A stretch of 64,000 bases of DNA from Primulina eburnea (Eukaryota > Streptophyta > Magnoliopsida > Lamiales > Gesneriaceae): positions 29,813,321-29,877,320 of the forward strand of contig NC_133115.1 in the NCBI RefSeq assembly GCF_022965805.1, written 5' to 3'. Made by a program: the position numbers and the translations under genes. The notes beneath the pieces were generated by a model. The model was not told the DNA's origin and did not search any database. It saw nothing but the letters and a program-made list of their open reading frames with translations. Shown in pieces: positions 34,904 through 48,769 of the stretch. Within the stretch, counting starts at the first letter, position 1. Each line of letters starts with the position of its first letter.

Positions 34904-35562
34904 CACAGGATGTGCCCAAAAAACATGTGATAAATCTTTTATCTGAATAAGTCTCATAATCAAAGAAAAAAGAGAAATTCTTGTCTTTCTCATATGCAAA
35001 GAACTCATCAGTGTTTCGGCATCGATACCTTTTTTGTTCATCTCTTAGCTTTTTCTGAAAGTTTTTAATATCTCTTTCAGTGCAACGTACATGCTCGGGC
35101 CTTCCATACTCTATTTCCATAATCGCGTTTGTTGACAAGTTGGCACATTGGCTTCTGAAAACTATTGAGTCAATGCTTTCTTTGATGCCGAAACATTACG
35201 ATGTGAGCGTAGTAAATGCACCTTCGATGGAGTCGAGAGTGGATGATTATGGCTTTCTATGAATGTACTAACAATTCAATTAGGACCAGCTTGTTTCTTG
35301 ACAATTGAAATCTTTGACTTACATCCAGTTCTAACTTCGCGGCGAGCTCTTTCATTTTCGGTTGATCACCTTTTTCTTGTTTATTCGACCGGATTTCGTC
35401 TGTACGCCCTTCTTTAAAGCATACAAATTTCTTCCAAACAACTTCATTTGTTATCTTATTTTTCTTGTTGTTGCTTATTCTGGCACTAAATCCTGCTTCT
35501 CGTGCATATTGGTTATAGAACGAAAATGCATCCTTTAATGATACGAAATTCCAACCCAATTT
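34904..35562 (-). pseudogene. FAR1/FHY3-related fragment
   Basis: The minus strand from 35559 reads MGWNFVSLKDAFSFYNQYAR, AREAGFSARISNNKKNKI and WKKFVCFKEG. This is the FAR1 N-terminal zinc-binding domain (WRKY-GCM1-like, shared with Mutator transposases). Further left the frame changes but reads on through a basic segment similar to the family (KVHLLRSH-type) and then EIEYGRPEHVRCTERDIKNF and FFFDYETYSD. At least two frameshifts and several stops are present and the MULE-type catalytic core is missing. FAR1-family proteins derive from Mutator-like transposases, so this may be either a gene remnant or a fragment of an autonomous MULE. It abuts truncated Tat integrase at 34903. Confidence 0.75.
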
Positions 35563-36760
35563 TTGGCTTTTGATCGTGCAACTTGGGGAATGAATTGATG
35601 ATCATTACCGAGATTTACTTCTATTACTGAGAAATATGAAATTTTAGAACAATTTGATGAATATTTTATTGTAGTTATTCCAAAAAAAAAAATGTTGTAT
35701 TGCTTTAATCTCAATCTTCGAGTTAAAATTAAGATATAAGTAAATAAGTTTGTGCAATAAAATACATAAATACACTTTACAAAAACAATGAAAGTGTATT
35801 ACCATTGAAAACAAAAATATAGAAAACAAAAGATCCCAAAAACCACCCAATTATTAAATGTGGGTAAATGATCTTTTGATTGCCTCATATACCCGGCCCC
35901 ATTTCATATTCGGGGTGGGACGGGTCCGAAAAATATTTAACCAGGGTGGGGCGGGTAATGAGTCTAAGTTTTCTTCATGGGGTGGGTCTTGGGTTTAGCC
36001 ATATCCGCCCCATACTCACCCCATTGACATCTATAGTCTAAACTTCATACTTCTTTTAGATCAAAAGAAAATGTATTATTGATTCTCCCTAATTTATAAG
36101 CCTAGTTTGATCCGAGCCTCATTAGGAACCCTGGCCACAAGGAAACGTTTCCACGATAATCCAAGCACATGATGGGCATAGACTGTGTTGGTGTAAGAAA
36201 AACAGGCTCGGTCCGACCCCAAGGTCAGTAAAGGAGTTACAAGGGGAATTCAAGGCCCACACCAAGCTCTATTAGAAGAGAATCTGACTTCATGTGATCC
36301 GACCCCTCTTAAAAGCCCTACTCAAGCACTATCACTAACCAGTGGAAATCGATCAATAAGATCTTGATAAACTTGGAACACACAAAACACCTGCACTGAT
36401 AAGTGATAAGGAAGAAATCCTTAAAAATCTCGAGATAGGTACAAATATGCCATGATTTGATTTGGATCACCCTAAATCTGGTAACCAAATAATCTATATA
36501 AGGAAAACTACCTAAATTAGAGTTCTACCTGCCCAAGGTAATTGACAATTTCTATTCATATAAATATCAGGTATGCATTACGGATCAGAAGGACCACGTC
36601 AGAAACACTCTCGGCAACCTCTAACTATTGTTCATTTGTGCAGATTAGCACATGCCCTTTGTCACCGACTCGACTTATGTTAGATCGAACTCGAGGTAGT
36701 TTTTGGTTACATTATAATCATACTATTTAAATTTTATAAATCTGTGAAGAAAGGCTCACA
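35563..36760. other. Intergenic repeat-like DNA, possible decayed LTR
   Basis: 35870-36015 is a G-rich block with 'ggggtgggacgggtcc' type repeats. 36100-36750 has LTR-like traits: higher GC, a TATA-like ctatataagg near 36491, and a sequence style like the Tat LTRs. It could be the 3' LTR of element C, but I cannot define its ends. No gene. Confidence 0.35.
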
Positions 36761-37712
36761 ATCTTCTTATTATCATCTTCAATTTAAATATAGAACGCCA
36801 ACCATATTTATTATTTTCAATTTCGTCGCTTGGGAAGCCTTCTTTTCATATTATAGTTCAACTAGTACTTAGAAAATGAAATAATAGACGAGTGAACACT
36901 TAATAATAATATGTTAAGCGAATAATTTAAGACTTTGATATAGTCCATGCGAAAGCTTAATTCACTAATTACTAATAACAATATTAAGCGAAATACTTTG
37001 GTATAGTCCAACCACTTACGTTATACTTTTGATATATTATACCATTTTACTAAATGATGAATATTAAAGTCAACTTAATAAATGACTAAAATACCATATT
37101 ATCATGAATGATTTCTTTTTCTCGAATATTTATCGCAGAATTAGTATTAAGCTGAGGCAGCCAAATAAAATATTTATTTGAATGAGGAAAATTCATTTGT
37201 TGCGGGACGCCTGACTCAGAGGTGTAAGTGTCGCTCCTGCGAACCTTAAAAACATGATAGTGGATCATCACCTGCGTAATAAACAAAATGTTAAAAACGT
37301 TGAGGATTACTCGATGAAAACTCTCTGACACTGAAATCTACCGAAAACCAGAGAGAATAAGAATAGCTTGTGAGAGTAAAATATGTCGAAATTGGAGCTT
37401 ACTTGAAATGAGAAAAAAAAATCTATTTATGTACCTCCTAGATCGAGAAACTTACACGGAATAACCACAAAGGTTTGAGAGTCAAGCTCATCTTGATTAC
37501 GTGCTTTATACTTTTAATTGAGCCTAATAGTTAATGGCCCTTTGTTGGACTAAACTTGAACTCCATACATGTTGTGCATACTTATATGAGCATCGATGAT
37601 GTAACAAACACTTATTGGATGCGATGAAACATAGAAAAATTATACATCCAATAAGTGGATGTCACCTCATCGGTACTCATGTAACACGGTGAGTATTCAA
37701 CATATCACAACA

Positions 37713-37770
<58 letters not shown>

Positions 37771-37826
37771 TTGTGTGTGTGTGTGTATGTATAAACAAAT
37801 GAGAGATGCTACAATTTTTTAACATA
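36761..37826. other. AT-rich intergenic DNA with (TA)n/(GT)n microsatellite
   Basis: No ORF of substance. A long TA run occupies about 37712-37766 and runs into a GT run to about 37785. Confidence 0.6.
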
Positions 37827-40638
37827 TCTACTTACATATAAATATACCACTTTCAATTGTGAATTTTCATATTTGTCATTTTCTATCTAACATAGAGTTT
37901 GAATTGTAAGTTTACTACTTTACCCTTTAATTTATTTACAATTTACAATTTGTTATGTTTATGAGGCTCTTTAAGTAATTTTCTATATTAATTTAATATG
38001 ATCATTAATAGTCTACTTAATTCAATCAATATAATTATTAACTTTATTTTACTTTTAAATTTAATACTACTTTACCCTTTAATTTATTTACAATTTGTTA
38101 TGTTTATGAGGAATTTTCTATATTAATTTAATATGATCATTAATAGTTTACTTAATTCAATCAATATAATTATTAACTTGATTTTACTTTTAAATTTAAT
38201 TTAATTTACATATTTTAAAAAATAGTCTACTTAATTCAATCAATATAATTATTAACTTGATTTTACTTTTAAATTTAATTTAATTTACATATTTAAAATA
38301 ATTAATAATATTATATCTATTTTATTTTTATAAATATATGATTTTCATTTGTAAACTTATTATTTTACCATTTTATTTGTTTTATAAATTTTCATGTTCA
38401 TGAGGTTCTTTAAATTATTTTCTACGTTAGTTTAATATGATTATTATTTTACTATTTTGTTTGTTTTATAATTTGTCATGTTCATGAGGTTCTTTAAATT
38501 ATTTTGTACGTTAATTTAATAGAATTATTAATAGAGTACTTAGTTAAGATATTTATTATTGTAATTTTACTTTTAAATTTAAATTTAATTACTTTAATTA
38601 TACATTGACATCAAATTCATAGAAAATTACTATAATAATGTTATAAATTAAAAATTTGTTAATATTCCGAATATTAAGGTAATAATCTATTAATTTAATT
38701 TAATTTTAATTTCTTAAATTTATACATTGCAGTCAAATTCATGAAAATCTCTACCATGTTAATAATAGATAATAATGGGAAGACGAAGGAATATGAGACG
38801 GATTGAATAAAAATAAATTATTAATAAATATTCTTTCTCCCATTTAGAATAGAGATATTTTTAGACTCTTTCTGTGTCAACTGAGATACATGATTGAGAG
38901 AAATGTTTGTATGTAACTGATTTCAAACACTGTTTTTAAGTCATTTGGTCAATTTTTTATATATGCTGCTGAATAAATATTACTAAATAATATGATTCAT
39001 TTGATCATTTATTGTTCTTACACTGAGATGAGTATTTTACCCTAGAGTTAACATGTTTTATTGTTATATGTCATTTGTGTTGATTATGTTGTATGAATGT
39101 CATATAAATGTCAATATTTCTAAGAAAATAAAATCGTTTTCAAAAAGAAAAAAGTTTCATCCAGAAAAAGAAACACATGAAAAACACAGTGTACACAATT
39201 ATCATTGTAATAATAACGGTATGAGAATAATTCTAAAGTTTTGTGGACACAATATATCAATTTTGTGAATTTTTAGTAAATTGAGGCATTGAACCAATTG
39301 CACTTTATTTCATCCAATATCATCTCGATATATTCCGTGGTGGCTAAGAGGTTGTTTTTGTCTTTTTTCTTTAGTCAAAGTGACTAATCAGCTAATTCAT
39401 AAGATATAAAATGATAGTATTGAAAACTCCTCGTCAAATACATCCACTTAGCCAAATAGTGAAATACAAATATAATTCTACAACATTTCATCAAATTAAT
39501 TTTGACTATCATAAAATGCTCATGAAATCTAAAAGTTGTATTATTAGATGATATATTGAATAGAACAAATACTTTTATATATATTTGAATGATATCTATT
39601 ATCTCATTTGCATCTTAATTATGTTATTCATGTCTCTTTTCCAAATTTTTAAAATACAATAATTAATTTTTATGTCGTTCCACAAGATATAAAATATTAT
39701 AAAAAAAATGTAAATTCGATAGAAGAACATTTGTTTAGTTTCAATAAATAATATAATATTATGTTCTGGACACAACAAATGAGATTGAAACTATATTATC
39801 CTCATGATATGATGAATGCAATCATTGTTCCAAAGCCTATAAAAAATAACTAACGAGATGACTTTCCTGAATTGCGTCAAATTAAACGAGAAAACAGTTC
39901 TAATATAGTAATTTGAGTAGATATATTAACCTAATAGCTATATATAAACAGTTCTAATTTATTAACCTTATAGCTATATGTTAATAATATTTATATTAAA
40001 TATATAAAATTGATATTACAAATATCACGATGTTTGAAGAAATTACAACATCATTCATTGATTATGTTGTTGAAGGATATATAGGTTATACATACTTTTA
40101 CTCACAAGTGAAAATCTATCACGATTAAAAGAATTTTTTCTTAGGAGTTACAGTTGATGATTGTCATAAATTGAAAAATCATAAATAAATAAATAAATAA
40201 ATAAATAAATAGTCGAAATATAAGATTACGGGATAAAAATAATGTAGAAAACTGAAAAAATGTTATGATAGAAAAACAAACTACAAGCATGTCAAATCTC
40301 CGATGAGGAATATTCTAAATAACATAATAAGTGTTAAAGATGATCATATACTTGTTGAGTATACCAAAATAATTATACGCATATTATAAAATTACGACGA
40401 GAGTTGTTGAGTTGTCAAAATCAACCAAGAAGCATATTGAAAATATGTTATGTGGATAAGATAACTTTTCTGATTCATATACCGTCTATGATAATGATTT
40501 TTATTTTTTGTAGTTTGATTTGTTCCAATTGATAAATACTACTATCCTTATTTTAATTCATTTAAATATTATCAAAATTTCATTCATATATTTTCAGCAG
40601 TTTAGTTGTTCACGTGCAACGCACGTGCACTTTTCTAG
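37827..40638 (+). mobile_element. Non-autonomous Helitron a
   Basis: A 2812-bp element starting TC (tctacttacatataaatata) and ending in a short hairpin (cacgtgc/aac/gcacgtg) plus cttttCTAG at 40635-40638. It is inserted between A (37826) and T (40639), as Helitrons are. No Rep-helicase ORF. The right ~1.6 kb is homologous to the right part of Helitron e (50200-53446) and the middle to 49900-50160. Confidence 0.82.
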
Positions 40639-41762
40639 TCTATTTATATTTACCACTTCCAAATGTGAATTTCCATATTTGTCCTTCTCTATTTATTTAT
40701 TTAGCTTAGCAAGTGGTTTTTTTATATGGGTATCTTAAATAACTAATTACTAATTATTAAAATATCATGATTACCATTCATTGAATACATTGAATTTATT
40801 CCTACTTCAATCGTGAATTTCCATGTTTGTCCTTCTCTATTTATTTATTTAGCTTAACAAGTTGTTTTTTTATATGGGTTAACTTGTAATTTCTTATATA
40901 TGTGTGTGTGTGTCTTAATATTCATTGAATACATTGAATTTATTCCTACTTCTCATCTTGTGGTTCTGCATGACCTTCTTCTTGTTTTTTTTCCCAGAGC
41001 CCAATTAATTAATCTACTTACATATAAATATATTACTTTCAATTGTGAATTAGTAAAATCTATTTGTCAGTTTTCACAAAATTTTAAAATTATATCTATG
41101 TTTCTAAGGATTTATTTTTATGGTTATTATAAATATATCACTCTTCTCATCTCAACTATATATTAGTATATATTTATTTTAGTTTTGTAACATTAATTTA
41201 TTTAATTATTGTATTTTTTTTGGGTTTCATTTTATTTTAGTTATTATCTATTTTTTTTACTTAATTATTTAATTGTTATGTTGGTTTTTTTTTTTAATTA
41301 ATTTGATTTATCGATGGTTCGTTTTTGTTTCCGTTTCTTTTTCTTAATTTTTTTACGGTTTGGTTAATTTATATAATATATCTATTATTTTCACAAAATT
41401 ATGAGATTATAGTAGTCTTGAAAGATTTATTTTGATAGTAATTTTGTGTTCTTCTCTTCCGAATTATATATATGAGCAGTATTATTTATTGAATACATTG
41501 AATTTATTCCTAACTTTTCCCGCCTTGCTATTCTACATGGCTTCTTCTTGTTTTTCCAGAGTTTGGTTAATTAATTAGTAAAATATATTTGAAACTTGTC
41601 ACAAAATTTGAAGATTACATCTCGATCTCTAAGGATTTATTGTTGGTTATTTTGAGCTCCCCTAATCCAAACTATATATTAGTCTATATTTTTTTTTATT
41701 ACATTATTTTTTTAATGCATTGGATCTTTTAAGGTTTTATTTATTTTAGTGATTATATACTT

Positions 41763-41944
41763 GGCAAAAACTTGTGTGAGACGGTCTCACGGGTCGTATT
41801 TGTGAGACGGATCTCTTATTTGGGTCACCCATGAAAAAGTATTACTTTTTATGCTAAGAGTATTACTTTTTATTGTGAATATGGGTTGGGTTGACCCGTC
41901 TCACAGATTATGATCCGTGAGACGGTCTCACATGAGACACACTC
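41763..41944 (+). mobile_element. 182-bp MITE, 9-bp TSD TATATACTT
   Basis: Flanked by TATATACTT at 41754-41762 and 41945-41953. Termini ggcaaaaacttgtgtgagac and its partner carry the dyad gtgagacggtctcac near both ends. Same length as the copies at 47530 and 48484. The 9-bp duplication suggests a Mutator-derived MITE. Confidence 0.88.
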
Positions 41945-42704
41945 TATATACTTTTCTCCTTCTATGAGTTTTTTTACTTAGTTATTTGACTTTACGTTGG
42001 TTTCCTTGATTTAATTAGTTTAATTAATCAATGTTAAGTGTTTTGAATCCATTTTTTTCTTAATCAATTTTTGCGGTTCTGTTATAAATTATATTAGTTT
42101 CCAATGATTTATTTTGATAGTCATTTTGAGCTCTCCTCAACTTAATAATGAAATAAAGTTATTATCATTTTCAACTTCAATCTCATTATACTTTTATTGA
42201 ATAATTATAACAATATTTGACCTTAAATAAGAAAAATATTACAAGAAAACTTTAATATGATAGTTTATTTTATTTTAAATTTCTTACATTGTAATATTTA
42301 ATAATTGTATCAGTATATATATCGAGCTTATGCTGTTCTATAAGTGTGATTAAAACATGTCAGTAAATGTCTTTTTTCATGGTATTTTTCTAAAAAAAAA
42401 AAAAAATAGACACCGAGAGTATGTAGATTCTATATTCACTTTTGAAAATTTTTCTAATGTTTTATTTGTAATTTAATTTGATTAGTTTGATTTATTTCAA
42501 CTTTATTCATATAAAGATAAATTAATGAGAAATTAAAAATAATGGAAATTTCTTTATATTTATGAAATAATCCTTATAATTTTTTAACCAAGATAATCCT
42601 TATAATAAATATGAATTATAGTGATGTTTTATTAGCATTTGTTAGATATTAAAATTTTTATATATGATATTTTTAACTGAGTATTACGTATTTTTTATTA
42701 GTTA

Positions 42705-42870
42705 GTCTCTTGTGAGACGGTCTGAAGAAAAATTATCCGTGAGACAGATTAACTTTGTCATATTTAAAATAATAATACATTTGGCATAAAAAGTAATATT
42801 TTTTATTAATAACTCAAATAGGATATTTGTCTCAAAAAATTGACTCGTGAGACAGTCTCATAAATTTTTT
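42705..42870. mobile_element. Degenerate relic of the same MITE family
   Basis: Has 'cttgtgagacggtct' at 42708-42722 and 'gactcgtgagacagtctca' at 42842-42860 with the characteristic 'aaaagtaatatttttt' core between. It is diverged, with unclear ends and no clear duplication. Confidence 0.65.
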
Positions 42871-43587
42871 TTTGTGTTATTTTATTTATATATGTGTTTT
42901 ACTATACATATATATTTGAATGATATTATTTTAAAATTTTATTTCACATGAAATTATTAAAATCATTATTGATTTATAAATGATCCATTCTGATATAAAA
43001 TTAACTATATATAATATGTAGTCTAAAAACAAACAGAGAAAGTAAACAAAATTAAAAGTTAGCAAAATCACAATTGATATTTAACTTAATAACAAGATTA
43101 GTGATTTTATTTTAATATTATTATGACAATTTAGTTAAACAAGGGAATTTCATTTGACAATCGTTTATGTAAGTGTATTCAATTTGAGTATATTGTGGTT
43201 TTGGTTTCGGTAAAATTAACTATTTTTTATTTTTATTTTTATTATTTTTCTATTGTTAATTATATTTGAATGAAAAATATATTTGTTAATTTGAGAAAAT
43301 TGTCATTGTAATATTGAAAAATGTCATGTGAATAAGTGAATATATATTATTTATAGTCATGATGTATTTTATATATCTATTGTGTTTTGATTATTTAGAT
43401 TCACAAAAGCTCACAAACAATATGTTATTCAAACGATTTTAAACATTATTTAATATCGTGATTATATTTTTTAATATTAGCCATCCACATGCATCGCATG
43501 TGTACAAGTGTATGTATATATGTAAGTCAACTGAATCGTTGCTGTTTAAAAATTGGAGCATCTCTCATTTAATTATTATAATTGCAT

Positions 43588-43600
43588 TTGACCATTGACA
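43588..43600 (+). promoter_or_regulatory. Paired W-box-like motifs upstream of the NLR
   Basis: TTGACC at 43588-43593 and TTGACA at 43595-43600, about 180 bp before the NLR start codon. W-boxes (WRKY targets) are common in NLR promoters; a function here is inference. Confidence 0.4.
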
Positions 43601-46600
43601 ATGGGTTTTTATTTTTATTATTATTCACATAACTGACGAGATAAAAGATCGGTCTATTAAGAGTTCATTGAATCTAGATTTGAAGTGTTTCAAAGTTCAA
43701 AACGCCCCATCGACGTTGAAAGAATCCTGAGACTTCTGCAATCTCAGCGAAGAATATCATAAAACAAAGCAGGAAGAATGGAGAATAGGGGCCATTTCGC
43801 CACGTTCGATGCGGTAGTCTCCCTGTTGCAAGATCTGGAACTAATCATGAGCTCACCGAACTACATACTGGACCCAAATGACTGCTTCAGTAGTCTTCAT
43901 AGGAAAGAAGATATCAAGATCCTGTATGATAAAATCAGTTCGCTGCACTCTTCGTTCTGCAATTCCTCCGGATTAAGCTATGAGAAAGTATTGATGGACA
44001 GATGGGGGCATTGGATCCGATTTGTGGTTAGCCTAGCTCAAGAGTACATTGATTCATGGGTATGGGCTCTGCATATAATCTTTATTGTATTCTACTCGAG
44101 TATTCTTTGTTTACCTTCTAAATTTCTAGTACAATATTGTCTTGTACATGTATATTTTGTTCATCTTCTTGAAAATTTGAGATTTTTCTGTTTCTTTTGA
44201 CAGGTTTGGCCACCACCAAATGTGGAGAAAGAGAGTGGTAGAATGTCTCACCCAAAGCTGCGTCGAGTGGCCGAAAGTATGGAGTTCATGAATGACCAGT
44301 TGAAAAAGATTCATGTCGAGAGGGAGGCCGTTCGCGAATCAACCCACAATTTTGGAGGCGCCACGCTCACAGGCTCGATTACGATACATATTTTCTGATC
44401 CCAATAAGATGCCTTCACATTTTTGCATCATCCCCAACTTCCATGTCGACTCAACAAATATATTTGATAATAGTAACAAAGTTGTCATTATTCATTTCGA
44501 CTGATGAGTATCTATTCATGGAGCAGGTCAACCCTTCACCGTCTTGGATATGAGGAGCAGAATCCCCTCACATTCATACTACCATGACGTCCTAGATGAT
44601 ATCGAGTTCTTGCGCCAACGTGAATTCCGCTATACGACAGACAATACTATTATGTTCGATAATTTCCGTGAGATTAAGGATTTTATGCAATCCAAAAGAG
44701 AAGGGTATGATAAAAAAATGATTAAAAATCTGGAGAGTTTGACCCGGTTCGAGACTCGCATAGCTAAAGACTACACGAGGGTATCGACTGTTATCTGATC
44801 AAGCATTCTGTACCTTATTATTTTACGTGGGGCTCTATCACATATGGAATCCTGGATTAAATGTTGCCTGCCCCAATTTGACTATTAACCGTTTTGTGAT
44901 GATGAATTCTTTTCTTGAAATAGGTATATATGTCTATGTCTATTCCAAAGGACGCAAGTGTTCGGAGACGATCTATTGAAATGGAAATAATTGAAAGTAC
45001 TGGGTTTATCAACAAGCAGTTGAAGGAGATTCATGATGTGAGACATATTCTTGAAAACCCACCCCGAGGAAACAGAGGTACTACATCTACAAGAAAGCTC
45101 GATTTGGTGTATATCTTGTGATCATATGAGAAAAGTTTAGACTTTTCAACTGTTCATAGCTTGATTAACATTTTCCCAGGTGACAGTACTTGGGCTAACA
45201 GTTAAACCTATTAAGGTAGTGTAGACAAAATTTGATGATGAAAAATTAATCCTATATAATTACATTTTTGCACAATAGCAACAATTATGCATCGTTTGAA
45301 AATGGTCGTTAGTTTTAATGAAGTATTTTCTTTTGATTTTTGTTCAGAAACAAATGAAAAAAGAGCTGCGTTAGTGTTATCTGAACTTCCAAGACTGAAA
45401 TAAGGACTAATAAATTTTTACTCATCAACAGGTCAATCCTCTACCAATCTGGATTTGTTTCAAAGAACCTTTCGAATAGAAACTTTCCAAAAATATTATT
45501 CTGTGGTCTCAATATTGCAAGATCTGCAGCGCAATTTTCTCAATGAGGACTACTTGCCATGTCCGTTCAGGGAAGGAGACATTGAGGTTCTGTATGAAAA
45601 TCTCCGCTTGATGCACTCTTTTCTGATTGATTCCTCAGGAAAAGTTTATGATGAAAAACTGATGAGCGATTTGGAGATGTGGATCAATGATGTGGCAGAC
45701 ATTGCTCAAGATTACCTTTATTCATGGGTATGGACTGTATCACTCAAGATCTTTGGTGAATTCTAAGTTGTCGCCCCTTATTACACAAGGGGTATTATTA
45801 TATATGAAACTTTTCATAACAACTAGATAGTCATGTAATTATGGTCCCTAATTCATGAAATTTGATACTATATATATATATATATATATACATACTAGAA
45901 ATGTGCACGTGCGATGCACGTAGGTGACTAATAATGAAAACTACAATCACGAGAATTAGATAATATTTAAAGTTGTTTGAATAACATCATGTTTATAAGT
46001 ATTTATCAATCTAAATATATCAAAACACAATACATAAAAATACATCATGACAATCAATCATATATATTCACTTATTTATATGACATTTTTCAATCCGCGA
46101 CATAAAACAGCTCTCTTAAATGATAAATCAGTAAAAATATTTTTCATTCAAATATTATTCAAAATGAAAAAAGCAATAAAAATAAAATTAACAGAATAGT
46201 GAATTTTACCAAAATCAAAACTAAAATTTACTTAAATAGAGTACACATACCCAAACGTCAAATAAAATTCTCTTAATTTACTAAATTATCATAATAATGT
46301 TAAAATAAAATCATTATATCACTTTTGCTTTTGCTAACTTTTAACGCATTGAGGATTTTATTTAATTTCTATATTTTTTTAGAATACATGTTATAGATAA
46401 TTAATTTTATATCAGAATCAATCATTTATAAATTAATATTGGTGATTAATAATTTAAGAGAAATAACATTTTAATATAATACCACTCAAATAAATATATA
46501 TAGTAAAAACATATATAAATAAAATAATATGTAATACTCAGTTAAAATATTTTATATGTAAAAATCTAATATATAACAAATGATAATAAACTATCAATAT

Positions 46601-47529
46601 AATCCATATTTATTATAAGGATTATATTGATTAATTTTTTTTAAAGATTATATCATAAATTTAGTTTAAAATTTAGAAAAAAAAAAAAAAAAGAATGTGT
46701 ACTAATGTCCAAATATATCTAAGATGGACAGTGAATCACAAAAATTGACTAAGAAATGTAAATAAATAAATTTTTTTACATAAAATTTAGAAAATAAAGA
46801 AGAATGTGAATTAATGTCCAAATCTATCTAAGATGGACAATGAATCACAAAAAAACCCTTAAAAAACATATTAATTTAATTTGCTAACTTAAATGAACAA
46901 GAAAATGTAAAAAATATAAATTTTTTGGCATAAATTTAAGAAATAAAGAGGAATGTGTATTAATGTCCAAATTCATTTAAGATGGACAATGAATTACAAA
47001 AAAAACCCTTAAGATAACCTAATAATTTAATTGGCCAACTTAAATGAACAAGGACATATAAGGAAATTCACAATTGAAGTGGTATATTTACATGTACTAG
47101 GAATGATCACGTGCGATGCACGTAGGTGACTAATAATAAAAAATAAAGATTTAGATAGTTTTTAAAATCGTTTAAATAACATCTTGTTTATAAGTATTTA
47201 TTAATCTAAATATATCAAAACACAATAAATAAAAATACATGATGACGATAAATCAAATATATTCATTTATTTATATAACATTTTTCAATTCGTGTGATTA
47301 TAACATAATGATAGCTCTATCAAATTAACAAAGATATTTTTCATCCAAATATTATTCACAATGGAAAACAATAAAAATAAAATTAATAGAATAATGAATA
47401 TTACTAAAACCAAAATCACAATATTTTTTAAATGAAGTGCATATAGCGATTGTCAAATAAAATTCTCTTAATTAACTAAATTATCATAATGATGTTAAAA
47501 TAAAACCCCTAAACTTGTTATTAAGTTAA

Positions 47530-47711
47530 GAGTGAGTCTCATGTGAGACCGTCTCACGGATCTTAATCTGTGAGACGGGTCAACCCTACCCATATTCAAA
47601 ATAAAAAGTTATATTTTTAGCATATAAAGTAATATTTTTTCATGGACGACCCAAATAAGAGATCCGTCTCACAAATATGACCCATGAGACCGTCTCACAC
47701 AAGTTTTTGCC
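47530..47711 (-). mobile_element. 182-bp MITE, 9-bp TSD TTAAGTTAA
   Basis: Same family as 41763-41944 in reverse orientation. Duplications at 47521-47529 and 47712-47720. Confidence 0.88.
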
Positions 47712-48483
47712 TTAAGTTAAATATCAATTTTGTTTTTGCTAACTTTTAAATCCTTGAGAATTTTGTTCAACTTTCTCCTTTTTTAAAATATATATTAGAC
47801 ATAGTTAATTTATATCATAATAGATGATTTGAAAATTAATATCGATGATTAATAATTTCATGTTATATAAAATTTTAAAATAATATCAATCAAATAAATA
47901 TGTTTAGTAAAACACATATATAAATAAAAAATAAGTAATACAAAGTTAAAAAATATCATATTTAAAAAATTAATTTCTAATGAAAATAAATTATCACTAT
48001 AATTCATATTTATTAAAAAAATCATCTTCATTAAAAAATTATAAGGATTGTCTAATAAATTTAATACAAAAGTAAAAAGTAATTTTCGCTCTTTTTAATT
48101 TTAATTTATCATTAATTTTTTTCTGTCTAGTTGAAATAAATCAAACTAATCAAATTATACGAAAAATAAAATATAAGAAAAATTTGCAAAAGAACATATA
48201 GAATCTACATGGTCTCAATGTCCATTTTCATTGGAAAAATACCATAAAGAATGACATTTTCTGAAATTTGATATGCGTATTAAGACATTAATTAAATATC
48301 ACAATTTATTAAATTAAAAATAAAATAAAGTATAATATTAATGTGTTTGTAATTTTTGTCGTTCATTCAACTAAAATAATGAAATAAAGTTATTTTTATT
48401 TTCAATATCAATGATCAAAAAATTGAAAAGTCACATAAATAAATAAATAAATCTAATTGTGAGTGAAAAGGTAATTAAGTAAA

Positions 48484-48665
48484 GAGTAGGTCTCATGTAA
48501 GACCGTCTCACGGATCATAATCTGTGAGACGGGTCAACCCTATCCATATTCACAATAAAAAATAATACTTTTAGCATAAAAAGTAATACTTTTGCATGGG
48601 TGACCCAAATAAGAGATCCGTCTCACAGATACGACCCGTGAGACCGTCTCACACAAGTTTTTGCC
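48484..48665 (-). mobile_element. 182-bp MITE, 9-bp TSD TTAAGTAAA
   Basis: Duplications at 48475-48483 and 48666-48674. Very similar to the 47530 copy, with a related flank, so one may derive from a segmental copy of the other. Confidence 0.88.
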
Positions 48666-48769
48666 TTAAGTAAAATATTAATGAAGTAATGGTGAGTGAA
48701 AGGGTAAGTAAGTAAATTCACACTTCAAACTCCCAATATATTGTATAGATTTTAGATTATATATATATA

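Larger units (their letters stand above)
40639..43510 (+). mobile_element. Degenerate Helitron b, head-to-tail with a
   Basis: Begins with a Helitron-like 5' end of the same family (tctatttatatttaccactt) directly after the CTAG of Helitron a. It ends near a diverged 3' hairpin at 43490-43505 (cacatgc/atc/gcatgtg) without a clear CTAG. The 43020-43480 part is the reverse complement of sequence in Helitron c (46080-46400), as expected for the same family in opposite orientation. A second 5'-end-like sequence at 41013 suggests a nested or rearranged copy. Two MITEs are inside. Confidence 0.6.
47097..48749 (-). mobile_element. Helitron d, nested in Helitron c
   Basis: Minus-strand 5' end tctatacaatatattgggag (48749 leftwards), preceded by A. 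The 3' end is hairpin plus CTAG at 47100-47097, followed by T. It is 1653 bp and carries two 182-bp MITEs. It lies only 7 bp inside the 5' end of Helitron c. Confidence 0.8.
45895..48756 (-). mobile_element. Helitron c, carrying Helitron d
   Basis: On the minus strand it starts TC (tctaaaatacatgtaaatat, complement of ~48756 then 47096 leftwards) and ends with hairpin plus CTAG at 45898-45895, between A and T. Net length about 1209 bp once Helitron d (47097-48749) is removed. The 5' end matches that of Helitron a. It is inserted in the (TA)n tract of the NLR intron. Confidence 0.78.
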
